The notes under the pieces were generated by a model that was not told where the DNA came from, ran no database searches, and saw nothing but the letters and a program-made list of their open reading frames with translations. The position numbers and the translations under genes are program-made. 64,000 nt of DNA. Origin: Aliitabrizicola sp031408575 (lineage in GTDB: Bacteria > Pseudomonadota > Alphaproteobacteria > Rhodobacterales > Rhodobacteraceae). Below, one piece after another: positions 8,768 through 16,158 of the stretch. Location: positions 1 through 64,000 of the forward strand of contig JANNWS010000022.1 of NCBI GenBank assembly GCA_031408575.1, given 5' to 3'. Numbering within the stretch: the stretch's first letter is position 1; every line of letters starts with the position of its first letter.

Positions 8768-9207
8768 TTTTGTGCCTGTGCGGTAAGTCCGACAAAGCCG
8801 ATAATGGCAGCTATCCACGGATGATTAAATTTAGCCCATTCCCACACCCAGGACGGAACTGACCAGGCAGCCGATGCCGCTTCCAATGCTGCGACAACTG
8901 GGATTGCTAACAGGTTTTCCGCATCAAAGCTGTTGTCCAAGAGAGAGATAAGTGCGACCACAAGGACGATAACACCCTTTATTGCTCCCCAGCCCAGCCC
9001 AACAAAGAACCACACAGGCCATAAGCCGACCAAGAACAACGCGGCCGCAATCGTCTCTGGCCACACCGGCGCACCCTTCCAAACTCGTCCACGTTGCAGT
9101 GCTCGAAGATGGTCGCCTTTCTCCCCCTGCGTCAAGTCACGTAGTTCTTTGTGTTCGTTCGTATGGTCAGACAACCGCCGATGCGGTCTAGTTGTTTCGC
9201 CTGCCAA
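8764..9207 (-). CDS. Hypothetical multi-pass membrane protein
   Basis: A protein of up to 147 residues with a charged, soluble N-terminus (about 45 residues, rich in His, Arg, Glu). It is followed by two close membrane segments (TIAAALFLVGLWPVWFFVGL and KGVIVLVVALISLL) and two further hydrophobic stretches (LLAIPVVAALEAASAAW; WIAAIIGFVGLTA). The most upstream start is TTG at 9207; another TTG lies at 9174, so the start is uncertain. It precedes the 102-aa gene with an ATGA overlap. I do not recognise it. The pair lies just 3' of tRNA-Ser, a common insertion target. Confidence 0.55.
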   Translation of the reverse strand: MAGETTRPHRRLSDHTNEHKELRDLTQGEKGDHLRALQRGRVWKGAPVWPETIAAALFLVGLWPVWFFVGLGWGAIKGVIVLVVALISLLDNSFDAENLLAIPVVAALEAASAAWSVPSWVWEWAKFNHPWIAAIIGFVGLTAQAQK

Positions 9208-9352
9208 TTATAGCGTACGGCGGCATTGCCACGCATACAAGTTCGCCGCTCAGAACCTTCGCGCGGTACAATCCATGTGGGGGATGTAATGGGGGACGAG
9301 GAGCGCCCAAAAATCACTAAATAACTGAAATTAAGCAATATTTTTATGTAAA

Positions 9353-9442
9353 TGGCGGAGAGAGAGGGATTCGAACCCTCGAGACGGTTCCCCGCCTACA
9401 CACTTTCCAGGCGTGCGCCTTCGACCACTCGGCCACCTCTCC
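9353..9442 (-). tRNA. tRNA-Ser (anticodon GGA)
   Basis: Read on the minus strand, the gene begins GGAGAGGTGGCCGAG and has the D-arm GTGGCCGAGTGG. The anticodon loop contains CTGGAAA (anticodon GGA), and a long class-II variable arm (AGGCGGGGAACCGTCTCG region) follows. The T-arm is GGGTTCGAATCCC. The 3' end CTCTCCG carries an encoded CCA (9353-9355). The acceptor stem pairs over seven positions with one G-U. It decodes UCC/UCU serine codons. The AT-rich 45 bases directly 3' (9308-9352) look like a possible island attachment region, but no integrase lies nearby. Confidence 0.95.
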
Positions 9443-9451
9443 GTTGGGGGG

Positions 9452-9480
9452 TGTGTAGCGGGCAGGGAACAGGCTGGCAA
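9452..9480 (-). promoter_or_regulatory. Promoter of tRNA-Ser
   Basis: On the minus strand, TTGCCA (9480-9475) and TACACA (9457-9452) are separated by exactly 17 bases. The -10 lies about 10 bases before the mature tRNA 5' end at 9442, as expected for a strong tRNA promoter. Confidence 0.6.
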
Positions 9481-9894
9481 GGGGCGGCGGTTGCCAGCGG
9501 GCGGCAGGACCAGTGTCGCTTGGTCAGCCTGCCCTGCTGCCGGGAATCCGATTGCGATCCGACCAGCGTTGATTCACAAGCCTGCTAGGGAGGGGTCAAT
9601 ACCTTGGTTCTTGCAGCCGCAATGGTCGGCCCCGACCTTGCCGGGTGCCGCACTGTCCGCTGCGTTCAGCCAGCGGTCATTGCGGCGTCTTCGCCACGCT
9701 GGGCGGTACTGCGCACAAGCCCCCCGCTGCCGCGCGCACTGCCGTCTACGCACCGAGCCGCGGCAGCGTCTTGTGCTGCCGACCAATGATCGATCAGGGG
9801 CTTCGCCATGACGCTTTACACACATCCCGGACTCGCGCTTGACCAAACGGTTTGGCCGGGAACCCACGCGAGTTCCGGCAAGCGTCATTCTACT
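9481..9894. other. 414-base gap upstream of tRNA-Ser, no gene seen
   Basis: No frame here has a ribosome binding site or recognisable product. A hairpin at 9855-9879 (GCCGGGAAC with GTTCCGGC, one bulge) lies 16 bases beyond the stop of the minus-strand DUF3445 gene and may end its transcript. Next to it is a small dyad, CCAAA-CGG-TTTGG. Confidence 0.4.
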
Positions 9895-10674
9895 CTAGGG
9901 GTGCAGCGCCAGAAGCGCCGCGTCCGCCGCGGGCGGAAGATCCGACCGACGCAGCACATAAGTGTGGATCGAAAATACCACCGCCCGGCTTTGGGGCAGC
10001 CGCACGAAACACTGACGTTCGGATCGTGCATAGGTCTTGGCCACAGGTTGCGGGCGCGGCTCGCTCTCCAGCCGGGGCTGATGCAGCGTCGCGTCGTCAT
10101 AAAGCAGCGAATTTCCCCGCCACAGCGGCTGATCGGGTCGGATCGCCTCGAACATGCGCTGCACGCGCCGCCTGAGGGCGTCGTCATAGGACGGCACCGG
10201 CGCGTGAATAGAACTCAACGGTCGACCGATCTTCTGCGCCAGCGTCCAGCCCGCCGGAAAGCACAAGGCGGCGCCGGTCAGAATATGCTCGTCGCCCTCC
10301 GCTTCCAGCACACAGAGATCCTCTTGCACCAACCGTGCCAGCGTCAGCAGTGGCTGTGCCGCGTCCAGCATCACGGTGATACCATCAGGGCGTGTCACCC
10401 GATCCGCCTCAACGATGTAGCAAGCAGACCCGACAAGCAGCGACAAGACGCAGAGATAAAGCTCGGTCGCAGCCGCCTGTCCCCGTGGCAACAGCGCATG
10501 CACCTTCTCCGGTGCCGCAGCCAACAACCGGTCACGCTCTGCCATCTGCGCGGCGAACGCCTCATCCACCCGCAGCCAGTCATCAGCCTCCAGCGGCAAC
10601 ACGCCGGGCAGGCGGGCCGTGCGCGGGTCCATCCACGGGGCAAAGGGCAGGTGTGTCTGAAGGATAGGTTGCAT
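9895..10674 (-). CDS. DUF3445 protein, haem-dependent oxidative N-demethylase-like
   Basis: The 259-residue protein matches the DUF3445 family. Landmarks are an N-terminal HLPFAPWMDPRTARLPGVLPL region, a central LRRRVQRMFEAIRPDQPLWR-type segment, and the conserved C-terminal block SERQCFVRLPQSRAVVFSIHTY (landmark SERQ...RLP). DUF3445 proteins include the haem-containing catalytic subunit DmmD of dimethylamine monooxygenase and other oxidative N-demethylases. Here the partner genes dmmABC are absent, so the substrate is unknown. The ATG at 10674 starts where family similarity starts; the frame extends 41 codons upstream without merit. It is divergent from dddP over 121 bases, which suggests shared control in methylated-osmolyte metabolism (inference). 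Confidence 0.8.
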   Translation of the reverse strand: MQPILQTHLPFAPWMDPRTARLPGVLPLEADDWLRVDEAFAAQMAERDRLLAAAPEKVHALLPRGQAAATELYLCVLSLLVGSACYIVEADRVTRPDGITVMLDAAQPLLTLARLVQEDLCVLEAEGDEHILTGAALCFPAGWTLAQKIGRPLSSIHAPVPSYDDALRRRVQRMFEAIRPDQPLWRGNSLLYDDATLHQPRLESEPRPQPVAKTYARSERQCFVRLPQSRAVVFSIHTYVLRRSDLPPAADAALLALHP

Positions 10675-10795
10675 CGCGCCGTCATAGCCGTGCCGATGCG
10701 CCGCGAAAAGGGGGGGCAAATCCGACGCTCGACGTCGCTTGCGGGCAAGCCCGGACAGCCCTGATGCACAACCCTTGTCTTGGGGGAACCGTTGC

Positions 10796-12139
10796 ATGGA
10801 CCAGCACTATTCCGACCGCCGCAAGATCGACCCAGGGCGGGGCGCCACACTGGCCGATGGCACACCCAACGACAACGACCGGGTCGAGATAGGTCCAACC
10901 CAACTGGCCTTCGCCGAATGGCAAGCTGCCGGGCTGACACCGCCCAACCTTGCCGCGATGCGTGACTTCCGTTGGCGCAGGTTGACGGACGGTCTGGTTG
11001 CGCGCGATTATGGCGCGGTGCTGCTGTTCGATCCGATGAACATCCGCTACGCGACCGATACGACCAACATGCAGCTTTGGAATACCCACAACCCGTTTCG
11101 CGCGGTCTTGCTTTGCGCCGATGGCTACATGGTGATCTTCGACTACAAGCAGGCGCCATTCCTTGCCGCACACAACCCGCTGATTGCGGAAATTCGCTCG
11201 GGTGCGTCGTTTTTCTATGGTGTCACTGGCGACAAGGGCGACGCTGCCGCTGACAGCTTTGTCGGTCAGGTCGTTGACATCATGGCAGGCCACGCCGGAA
11301 CCAACCGCCGCCTCGCGGTTGACAAGATCCAGATCTCGGGTCTGCGGGCACTGGAACGCGCCGGCCTTGAGGTGATGGAGGGTGAAGAGCTGACCGAACG
11401 CACCCGTGCCATCAAGGGGCCGGATGAAGTCCTTGCCATGCGCTGCGCCCATCACGCCTGCGAAAGCGCCATGGCGACGATGGAACAAGCCGCCCGCGCG
11501 GGCGTTCCGGGTGGTGGCATGTCGGAAGATGACATCTGGTCGGTGCTTCATGCCGAAAACATCCGACGGGGCGGCGAATGGATCGAGACGCGCCTGCTGG
11601 CGTCCGGCCCGCGCACCAACCCGTGGTTTCAGGAATGCGGTCCGCGCCTTGTGTGCCCAAATGAAATTCTGGCCTTCGACACCGACCTGATTGGCAGCTA
11701 CGGCATGTGCATCGACATCTCGCGCACCTGGTGGATCGGTGAGGCGCGCCCCAAAGCGGCGATGGTGTCCGCGATGAACCACGCGATGGACCATATCGCG
11801 CAGAACATGGCACTGCTGAAACCCGGCGTCACGGTCAAAGAGCTTGTCCACACCGGGCACCAGCTTGACGCGCAATACTGGGCACAGAAGTACAGCTGCA
11901 AGATGCACGGTGTCGGCCTGTGTGACGAATGGCCCTTCGTGGCCTATCCCGATCATCACGTGGAAGGCGCCTTCGACGCGGTGCTGGAACCCGGCATGAC
12001 CCTTTGTGTCGAGGCGCTGGTCAGCCCCGAAGGCGGCGACTTCTCGATCAAGCTGGAAGATCAGGTGCTGATCACCGCGACGGGGTTCGACAACCTGACG
12101 ACCTATCCGTTCGATGACAGGCTGACCGGGCGCGGATGA
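10796..12139 (+). CDS. dddP: DMSP lyase DddP (M24 metalloenzyme family)
   Basis: DddP cleaves dimethylsulfoniopropionate to dimethyl sulfide and acrylate. The 447-residue protein starts MDQHYSDRRKIDPGRGATL, as in Roseobacter DddP, and is alignable by eye throughout. The metal ligands fall at the expected numbers: D295, D297, D307 (FDTDLIG, DISR), H371 (MHGVGLCDEWP), E406 (CVEAL) and E421 (KLEDQ). The signature NMQLWNTHNPFRA is present. Start at 10796 is set by family length; the frame is open a little further. It is monocistronic, ended by a hairpin at 12149-12169. It is probably cytoplasmic, as no signal peptide is seen. Confidence 0.95.
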   Translation: MDQHYSDRRKIDPGRGATLADGTPNDNDRVEIGPTQLAFAEWQAAGLTPPNLAAMRDFRWRRLTDGLVARDYGAVLLFDPMNIRYATDTTNMQLWNTHNPFRAVLLCADGYMVIFDYKQAPFLAAHNPLIAEIRSGASFFYGVTGDKGDAAADSFVGQVVDIMAGHAGTNRRLAVDKIQISGLRALERAGLEVMEGEELTERTRAIKGPDEVLAMRCAHHACESAMATMEQAARAGVPGGGMSEDDIWSVLHAENIRRGGEWIETRLLASGPRTNPWFQECGPRLVCPNEILAFDTDLIGSYGMCIDISRTWWIGEARPKAAMVSAMNHAMDHIAQNMALLKPGVTVKELVHTGHQLDAQYWAQKYSCKMHGVGLCDEWPFVAYPDHHVEGAFDAVLEPGMTLCVEALVSPEGGDFSIKLEDQVLITATGFDNLTTYPFDDRLTGRG

Positions 12140-12148
12140 TGGGCCGGA

Positions 12149-12169
12149 GCGGGGGATTCACACCCCCGC
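12149..12169 (+). terminator. Terminator-like hairpin after dddP
   Basis: GCGGGGG (12149-12155) pairs perfectly with CCCCCGC (12163-12169) around a 7-base loop, starting 9 bases past the dddP stop. No T-run follows; instead the tail GTGGGATATTTCCAGACAGA (12175-12194) follows, which recurs elsewhere in the window. Confidence 0.6.
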
Positions 12170-12174
12170 ACCCC

Positions 12175-12196
12175 CGTGGGATATTTCCAGACAGAA
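12175..12196 (+). repeat. Copy 1 of a short 3'-end repeat (GGGATATTT type)
   Basis: The sequence GTGGGATATTTCCAGACAGA lies 36 bases past dddP. A related copy in the same orientation relative to its gene lies at 50821-50845 behind the PhyH-like gene. From memory, comparable elements are common downstream of genes in Rhodobacterales. Confidence 0.4.
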
Positions 12197-12307
12197 AATT
12201 GGAATGGGCGGCGCGCTCAACTGCGCAAGCAAGCCAGACCACTCTGGCCGGCGGGCGGTGCCGTATTGCACTTGCAGCCGGCCGAAACGACGGCGCCCTG
12301 CCCCGGC

Positions 12308-12649
12308 TTATTGCAGATCGACGTAGCGCCCGACGGTCACCGCGCCATCCTGCCCGGTAAAGCGGAGATCAAGCCCCCGCGCCTCACGCTCTACGCCGTA
12401 GCAGGCCCACCTGTCGGACGGCGGCCAGGATGAGCAGTAAAGATCGCCCTCCACCCGCCACCGTCCCGCGCCGCCATCCGCCAGCGTGACACCGCCCGCC
12501 TTGAAATCCTGCTGGGTGCCATCGCCGTAGCCCAGCACGCGCGCCGTCAGTGCCGCCGTGATCTGCGGCCCGGTCAGGCGCAGCCACTCCTCGGCCAGCG
12601 CCCCGCCCGGCAATCCCGCCAGCATGGCCGCCAATGCCAGTCCACGCAT
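12308..12649 (-). CDS. Small secreted protein, function unknown
   Basis: The 113-residue product has a Sec signal peptide (MRGLALAAMLAGLPGGALA) and a mature domain of about 94 residues with two cysteines (YCSSW and WACYG) that could form a disulfide. The pattern of Trp, Gly and Cys suggests a small beta-rich periplasmic domain. GGGAG lies about 10 bases before the ATG at 12649. It is divergent from purB. The frame runs on far upstream, antisense to purB, but that part is a shadow. I do not recognise the family. Confidence 0.75.
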   Translation of the reverse strand: MRGLALAAMLAGLPGGALAEEWLRLTGPQITAALTARVLGYGDGTQQDFKAGGVTLADGGAGRWRVEGDLYCSSWPPSDRWACYGVEREARGLDLRFTGQDGAVTVGRYVDLQ

Positions 12650-12730
12650 CGCTGTCTCCCCCGGTGCTTGCCACGTTGCCTTGCGTAAACTATGCCAACC
12701 GCGCCTGCCCCTGCAACCGAAAGGCTGTCC

Positions 12731-14041
12731 ATGATCCCCCGCTATTCCCGCCCCGAGATGGTCGCCCTGTGGTCGCCCGAAACCAAATTCCGCATCTGGT
12801 TCGAAATCGAGGCCCATGCCTGTGACGCGCAGGCCGCCCTTGGCGTGATCCCGAATTCCCACGCGGAAGCCGTCTGGCGGGCAAAAGATGTGCAGTTCGA
12901 CGTGGCGCGGATCGACGAGATCGAGGCCGTGACCCGGCATGATGTGATCGCCTTTCTGACCCATCTGGCCGAACATATCGGGGCCGACGACGCCCGTTTC
13001 GTGCATCAGGGCATGACCAGTTCCGACGTGCTGGACACCACATTCAACGTCCAGCTTGTGCGTGCCAGCGATCTGCTGCTGACCGGGCTTGACCGGGTTC
13101 TGACGGCACTCAAAGCCCGCGCCTATGAGCACAAGGATACGCTTCGCATCGGTCGCAGCCACGGCATCCACGCCGAACCCACCACGATGGGCCTGACCTT
13201 CGCGCGCTTTTACGCCGAGATGTCGCGCAACCGCGCCCGTCTTGTGAATGCCCGTTCGGAAATTGCCACCGGGGCCATATCGGGCGCGGTCGGCACCTTC
13301 GCCAATGTCGACCCCGCCGTCGAAGAGCATGTCTGCGCCCGGATGGGCCTGACGCCTGAACCCATCTCGACCCAAGTCATCCCGCGCGACCGCCACGCGA
13401 TGTTTTTCGCCACGCTCGGCGTCATTGCGTCCGGCATCGAGAACATCGCGACCGAATTTCGCCACATGCAGCGCACCGAAGTGCTGGAGGCCGAAGAGTT
13501 CTTCGCCCCCGGCCAGAAGGGCAGCAGCGCCATGCCGCACAAGCGCAATCCGGTGCTGACCGAAAACCTGACCGGCCTTGCCCGCCTTGTCCGCATGGCC
13601 GTGATCCCCGCGATGGAAAACGTGGCGCTCTGGCATGAGCGTGACATCAGCCACTCGTCGGTGGAGCGCGCGATCGGCCCCGATACCACGATCACGCTTG
13701 ATTTCGCGCTGCACCGACTGGCGGGCGTGATCGAAAAACTGGTGATCTACCCCGACACCATGCTGGCCAACATGAACAAATTCCGCGGCCTGATCATGTC
13801 GCAGCGTGTGCTGCTTGCCCTGACGCAGGCCGGGGTCAGCCGCGAAGACGCCTACCGTCTGGTACAACGCAACGCGATGCGCGTGTGGGAACAGGGTGCC
13901 GATTTCCAGACCGAACTTCTGGCCGACGCTGAGGTAACGGCCGCCCTGAGCCCGGCCGAAATCAACGAAAAATTCGATACCGCCTATCACACCAAGCATG
14001 TCGACACGATCTTTACCCGCGTGTTTGGGCCTGCCGGATGA
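12731..14041 (+). CDS. purB: Adenylosuccinate lyase
   Basis: PurB acts twice in purine synthesis, splitting SAICAR and adenylosuccinate with release of fumarate. The 436-residue protein carries the fumarase/aspartase superfamily signature GSSAMPHKRNP near residue 265. It also has the catalytic-His segment GRSHGIHAEPTTMG and the conserved MTSSDVLDT. Length and start (MIPRYSRPEMVALW) match the Bacillus-type PurB used by alphaproteobacteria. It stands alone here, with no other pur gene in the window. Confidence 0.95.
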   Translation: MIPRYSRPEMVALWSPETKFRIWFEIEAHACDAQAALGVIPNSHAEAVWRAKDVQFDVARIDEIEAVTRHDVIAFLTHLAEHIGADDARFVHQGMTSSDVLDTTFNVQLVRASDLLLTGLDRVLTALKARAYEHKDTLRIGRSHGIHAEPTTMGLTFARFYAEMSRNRARLVNARSEIATGAISGAVGTFANVDPAVEEHVCARMGLTPEPISTQVIPRDRHAMFFATLGVIASGIENIATEFRHMQRTEVLEAEEFFAPGQKGSSAMPHKRNPVLTENLTGLARLVRMAVIPAMENVALWHERDISHSSVERAIGPDTTITLDFALHRLAGVIEKLVIYPDTMLANMNKFRGLIMSQRVLLALTQAGVSREDAYRLVQRNAMRVWEQGADFQTELLADAEVTAALSPAEINEKFDTAYHTKHVDTIFTRVFGPAG

Positions 14042-14119
14042 TCGTCACGCCAACGTGAGCTTGCTTGTGGCGGATCGGCGCTAATTTACTCGAATGAGTA
14101 TAATCGTCGGAGATTTGCG

Positions 14120-14653
14120 ATGCGCCTGATAAAAGCCTTGGCCTTCAGCTTGATGCCCTTCGCGGCCTTTGCCGTGGGAAGCGACGAAACAGAGCCTCCA
14201 AAGCCCACCGAAACCAGCACAAAATGCGAAAACGCCCAGGTCTGGGACGAAAAGACAAAATCCTGTGTCGATGCCAAAAGTGGCCAACTTGACGACGACA
14301 CCCGCTTTGGTGCCGTCCGTGAACTGGCATGGGCGGGTCAGCCCGATGCGGCGCTGGTGGTGCTTGCGGCCATGACCGAAGGCGAAACCGATCGCGTGCT
14401 GACCTATCTTGGGTTTGCCAACCGCAAGGCGGGCCGTCTGGAAGATGGGCTTGGCTATTATGACAAGGCGATCACGGTAAACCCCGACAACCTGCTGGCG
14501 CGGTCCTATTACGGACAGGCACTGGTCGAAATGGCCGAAATGCAGCTTGCGTCGGCGCAACTCGATGAGATCCGCGTTCGCGGAGGTTCCGGGACATGGG
14601 CCGAAACTGCCCTGTCGACCGCCTTGAAAACGGGCGCAGGGTTCAGTTACTGA
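14120..14653 (+). CDS. Secreted TPR protein with a Cys-pair motif
   Basis: The 177-residue protein has a signal peptide (about residues 1-18). A short linker carries a 14-residue disulfide-type motif (C36 to C49, CENAQVWDEKTKSC). Then come two to three tetratricopeptide-like hairpins (GAVRELAWAGQPDAALVVL; YLGFANRKAGRLEDGLGYYDKA; SYYGQALVEMAEMQLAS). It is probably a periplasmic protein-interaction module. The same Cys motif recurs in the 54-residue protein encoded next (14760-14924), suggesting the two are functionally linked. The exact role is unknown. Confidence 0.8.
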   Translation: MRLIKALAFSLMPFAAFAVGSDETEPPKPTETSTKCENAQVWDEKTKSCVDAKSGQLDDDTRFGAVRELAWAGQPDAALVVLAAMTEGETDRVLTYLGFANRKAGRLEDGLGYYDKAITVNPDNLLARSYYGQALVEMAEMQLASAQLDEIRVRGGSGTWAETALSTALKTGAGFSY

Positions 14654-14670
14654 TGACAAATGCGTGACTG

Positions 14671-14694
14671 GGGCCGCTGCAGCTGTCGCGGCCC
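14671..14694 (+). terminator. Hairpin between the two Cys-motif genes
   Basis: GGGCCGC (14671-14677) and GCGGCCC (14688-14694) form a 7-bp stem with a 10-base loop, 18 bases after the TPR gene. No T-tract follows; it may attenuate rather than end transcription. Confidence 0.5.
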
Positions 14695-14759
14695 TAGCCC
14701 GCGCTTGTTGCGAATCACTATCCGGGTTTCCATCAAATTTCATAACGAAAGGATGTGCC

Positions 14760-14924
14760 ATGAAGATCAAGACGACCCTTGCCGTGATCGCCCTGACACT
14801 TGCGCCGGCGCTTGCGCTGGCGCAGGGCTGCGAGCACACCAAAGTGCAGTCCGCCTCGCAATGCGCGGCGGGCCAGGTCTACAACGCCGAAACGCAAACC
14901 TGCTCGGCCCCGGTCAATAGCTGA
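14760..14924 (+). CDS. 54-aa secreted Cys-motif protein
   Basis: This tiny gene has a Sec signal peptide (MKIKTTLAVIALTLAPALALA) and a mature chain of about 33 residues with cysteines at 24, 35 and 48. The stretch CAAGQVYNAETQTC (C35-C48) matches CENAQVWDEKTKSC of the preceding gene as C-x3-Q-V-[WY]-[DN]-x2-T-x2-C. AAAGGA lies 8-13 bases before the ATG, and a 9-bp terminator hairpin closes the gene at 14934-14959. It appears genuine and probably periplasmic; its partner and role are unknown. Confidence 0.75.
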   Translation: MKIKTTLAVIALTLAPALALAQGCEHTKVQSASQCAAGQVYNAETQTCSAPVNS

Positions 14925-14933
14925 CCCCGGATA

Positions 14934-14959
14934 CAGGCCCCGGTTCGGATCGGGGCCTG
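14934..14959 (+). terminator. Terminator hairpin after the 54-aa gene
   Basis: CAGGCCCCG (14934-14942) pairs perfectly with CGGGGCCTG (14951-14959) around an 8-base loop, starting 10 bases past the stop codon. Confidence 0.65.
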
Positions 14960-15013
14960 CTAAGCGGTTCTTAACCGCCCGCGATGCACCCTGCCCCCTT
15001 GCAGGAGGACAGC

Positions 15014-16078
15014 ATGCGAAACGCTATCGGTCAGATCACCCCTATCCGCCGCCTTTCCATCGCACCGCAACCCGCACCACCGCAGCCGATGAATGGCCGC
15101 GTCAAGGCGGCGGTGATAGTGCGTCTGCTTTTGGCCGAAGGCAGCCCGCTGCCGCTTGGCGCGCTGCCCGAACACATGCAGGCGGCGCTGGCCGAACAGA
15201 TTGGCCGGATGCGTCTGGTGGATCGCACCACGCTGGGTGCCGTGGTCGAGGAATTCCTGTCGGAACTTGAACAGGTCGGCCTTGCCTTTCCCGGCGGCAT
15301 CGAAGGCGCTTTGACCATGATGGATGGTCACATCAGCGCCACCGCCGCAAACCGCCTGCGACGCCTTGCCGGGGCCTCGGCCAAGGCCGACCCCTGGGAC
15401 CGGATCATGGGCCTTGACGAAGATCGCCTGCTGCCCGTGCTGGACGAGGAAAGCACCGAGGTGGCCGCCGTCATGCTGTCGAAACTGCCTGTCGCCAAGG
15501 CCGCAAGCCTGCTTGGGCGTCTGCCCGGCGACAAGGCGCGGCGTGTCGCCTATGCGGTGTCGCTGACCGGGAATGTCGATCCCGAAACGGTGCGCCGGAT
15601 CGGCCAGTCTCTGGCGTCGCAGCTTGATACCCAGCCCACCCGCGCGTTCGAGGCGGGTCCGGTGGAACGGGTCGGCGCAATCCTGAACGTCACGGCCCCC
15701 GCCACACGCGAAGAGGTGCTGAGGGGTCTTGACGAAACCGATGCCGCCTTTGCGCAAAAAGTGCGACGGGCGATCTTCACCTTCACCCATCTGCCGACAC
15801 GCCTTGCCGCCCGCGACGTGCCGAAGATCGTGCGCGTGATCGAACAGCCGGTTCTGGTCACGGCGCTTTGTGCGGCGACCGAGGGAGAAGAGGCCATTGC
15901 CGCCGAATTCCTGTTGGCCAACCTGTCGCAGCGCCTTGCCCAGTCGTTGCGCGAAGAAATGCAAGACCGTGGCAAGGTCAAGGAAAAGGATGCCGATGAC
16001 GCGATGTCGGCCATCATCACCGCCATCCGCCAGCTTGAGGCGACCGGCGAAATCATCCTTGTCTCACCTGACGACTAA
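15014..16078 (+). CDS. FliG-like flagellar motor switch homologue
   Basis: The 354-residue protein has the FliG domain order. An N-terminal helical region is followed by a middle armadillo domain (EVAAVMLSKLPVAKAASLLGRLP at about residues 155-177) and a C-terminal domain (FTFTHLPTRLAARDVPKIVR; LSQRLAQSLREEMQDRG; a final Ile-rich helix). FliG forms the rotor's torque ring. No other flagellar gene is in the window, and the C-terminal charge pattern is less acidic than in canonical FliG (LAARD in place of the usual LDDR-type segment). It may be a diverged paralogue or an isolated true FliG. AGGAGG lies 7 bases before the ATG, fixing the start. Confidence 0.75.
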   Translation: MRNAIGQITPIRRLSIAPQPAPPQPMNGRVKAAVIVRLLLAEGSPLPLGALPEHMQAALAEQIGRMRLVDRTTLGAVVEEFLSELEQVGLAFPGGIEGALTMMDGHISATAANRLRRLAGASAKADPWDRIMGLDEDRLLPVLDEESTEVAAVMLSKLPVAKAASLLGRLPGDKARRVAYAVSLTGNVDPETVRRIGQSLASQLDTQPTRAFEAGPVERVGAILNVTAPATREEVLRGLDETDAAFAQKVRRAIFTFTHLPTRLAARDVPKIVRVIEQPVLVTALCAATEGEEAIAAEFLLANLSQRLAQSLREEMQDRGKVKEKDADDAMSAIITAIRQLEATGEIILVSPDD

Positions 16079-16082
16079 AGGG

Positions 16083-16105
16083 GGCGCAACCCTTGCCGTT
16101 GCGCC
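16083..16105 (+). terminator. Hairpin after fliG-like gene
   Basis: GGCGCAA (16083-16089) pairs with TTGCGCC (16099-16105), directly behind the stop codon. It lacks a T-run. Confidence 0.5.
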
Positions 16106-16158
16106 GGGGGCGGCTTAGGGTCGCGCTCTTTGCCGCGCTTGTAACGGAAACCGCCCCC

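Noticed and set aside
12650..13999. A long minus-strand open frame antisense to purB
   Set aside because: It is continuous with the small secreted protein gene, but its translation is His/Arg/Gly-rich noise and it mirrors purB codon structure. Only the final 113 residues with a signal peptide are kept.
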